From an uncultured Alphaproteobacteria bacterium (GTDB lineage Bacteria; Pseudomonadota; Alphaproteobacteria; Rickettsiales; UBA1997), in NCBI GenBank assembly GCA_903837365.1, contig CAILUF010000033.1, positions 1 to 6,108 of the forward strand: DNA of 6,108 nt, given 5' to 3'. The first letter of the stretch is position 1. Every line of letters starts with the position of its first letter. The notes below the pieces were generated by a model that saw only the letters and a list, made by a program, of their open reading frames with translations, was not told the origin of the DNA and searched no databases. The translations under genes and the position numbers were made by a program. Shown one piece after another: positions 5,402 through 6,108 of this stretch.

Positions 5402-6108
5402 ATGAAAAAGAATTACAATACTTTCGAAGCCTTACAATTCCTTGCTGAAAATGATTTAAATGAAATTTTTTTTAACAAATCACAAAATCATTTTTTAGTA
5501 AAAGACATTAAGAATCAATTACCATTAACTGTTGATGATAAAGATAACTTATTTATAAATAATCAAAAAACTATGCCAAAAAAAACAGCAAAAGTTAACG
5601 ATCCACTTTCAAATAATAATGCAAAAAATACTAGTGACGAAAAGATGATTAATCCTGTATTTTCAACAGATAGCGCTATTGCTAATCTCGCTAAAAAAAA
5701 TCAAGCCATCGCTTCTAATTCCTCATTTTCAAATCCCTCAGCTTCGAATTCCTCGGCTTCGAATTCCTTGCAAAAAAATAATCTTGAAGAAAAATTCATT
5801 CCCATTAACGATATAATTGCGTCAGCAAGAAATCTTGCCGATAATTGCCAGACTTTAGATGAATTAAAAAATGCTATTGCCCAATTTGAAGGTTGTAATT
5901 TAAAAAAAATGGCTACCAATACTGTTTTTTGCGACGGTAATCCTAACTCTAAAATCATGGTGATTGGCGAAGCTCCCGGTAACCATGAAGATCTTCAGGG
6001 GATTCCTTTCTGTGGCGATTCTGGAGCGATGCTAAATGAAATGCTTATGTCAATAAATTTACATCGTCAAAAAGATTTTTATATTACCAACGTTATTTTT
6101 TGGCGACC
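5402..6108 (+). CDS. Family-4-like uracil-DNA glycosylase with low-complexity N-terminal region (cut by window edge)
   Basis: The product probably removes uracil from DNA at the start of base excision repair. I translated 235 codons from the ATG at 5402 to the right edge without a stop. A short N-terminal segment, residues 5-35 (ALQFLAENDLNEIFF), resembles the start of alphaproteobacterial relatives. A linker rich in Asn, Ser, Lys and Ala follows at about 36-130, containing four tandem five-residue repeats (104-123). The catalytic domain starts near 150: FEGCNLKK (162-169), TNTVFCDGNP (172-181), VIGEAPG (187-193), ED (196-197), PFCGDSG (202-208) and YITNVIFWR (227-235). In Fe-S-containing family 4 enzymes the first motif is CxxC and the last reads CRP. 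Here F162 and W234 occupy two of those cysteine positions, so a normal 4Fe-4S cluster is unlikely. The gene abuts nrdR with no gap, which suggests cotranscription and translational coupling. Confidence 0.88.
   Translation, partial: MKKNYNTFEALQFLAENDLNEIFFNKSQNHFLVKDIKNQLPLTVDDKDNLFINNQKTMPKKTAKVNDPLSNNNAKNTSDEKMINPVFSTDSAIANLAKKNQAIASNSSFSNPSASNSSASNSLQKNNLEEKFIPINDIIASARNLADNCQTLDELKNAIAQFEGCNLKKMATNTVFCDGNPNSKIMVIGEAPGNHEDLQGIPFCGDSGAMLNEMLMSINLHRQKDFYITNVIFWR
5711..5770 (+). repeat. Four tandem 15-bp repeats in the glycosylase linker
   Basis: Four consecutive 15-bp units start at 5711, 5726, 5741 and 5756. They encode ASNSS, FSNPS, ASNSS and ASNSL in frame. The last two units differ at a single base (GCTTCGAATTCCTCG against GCTTCGAATTCCTTG), which points to recent tandem duplication. 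The array lies in the disordered linker before the catalytic domain, so length change should be tolerated. Confidence 0.85.

Noticed and set aside
5701..5958. Minus-strand 85-codon open frame with Glu/Phe/Ala repeats
   Set aside because: It is the antisense reading of the 15-bp tandem repeats in the glycosylase gene. The plus-strand frame contains conserved glycosylase motifs.

Overview
The window is a strongly AT-rich stretch (about 30% G+C by eye) of a bacterial chromosome. It most likely comes from an alphaproteobacterium of the reduced, host-associated Rickettsiales/Holosporales kind. The pointers are a long PstA with the N-terminal extension typical of alphaproteobacteria, an alphaproteobacterial-style LpdA, and a uracil-DNA glycosylase of the alphaproteobacterial form that lacks Fe-S cluster cysteines. 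A lineage below the class level cannot be proved from this sequence. All five stop codons that can be seen ending genes are TAA, and no start codon has a convincing Shine-Dalgarno motif.

Layout. The left half is on the minus strand and reads lpdA (2990-1572), then pstA (1481-255), then folP (from 261, running off the left edge). These encode the E3 subunit of 2-oxoacid dehydrogenases, a phosphate ABC-transporter permease and dihydropteroate synthase. pstA and folP overlap by 7 bases. The other pst genes are not adjacent, so this is a mixed metabolic run rather than a classical pst operon. A 161-bp divergent intergenic region (2991-3151) carries candidate promoters for lpdA and for prfB.

The right half is on the plus strand. 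prfB (3152-4250, release factor 2) must be read through a programmed +1 frameshift at an in-frame UGA (3221-3223). A perfect 12-bp inverted repeat lies just upstream of the shift site. After prfB comes a consensus-like promoter (4258-4286), a structured leader with two hairpins, and a small secreted Lys/Ala/Thr/Glu/Pro-only protein (4457-4795). A clear intrinsic terminator (4830-4865) closes this unit, which looks monocistronic. A second unit follows: nrdR (4955-5401, repressor of ribonucleotide reductase genes) directly abutting a family-4-like uracil-DNA glycosylase gene (from 5402, cut by the right edge). Both concern DNA precursor supply and uracil removal.

The most noteworthy items are the hairpin next to the RF2 frameshift signal, the structured leader whose hairpins hold the only strong SD-like motifs in the window without usable starts, the extreme composition of the small secreted protein, and the glycosylase missing two of three visible cluster cysteines. 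No phage, transposon, CRISPR, tRNA or rRNA sequence was recognised.
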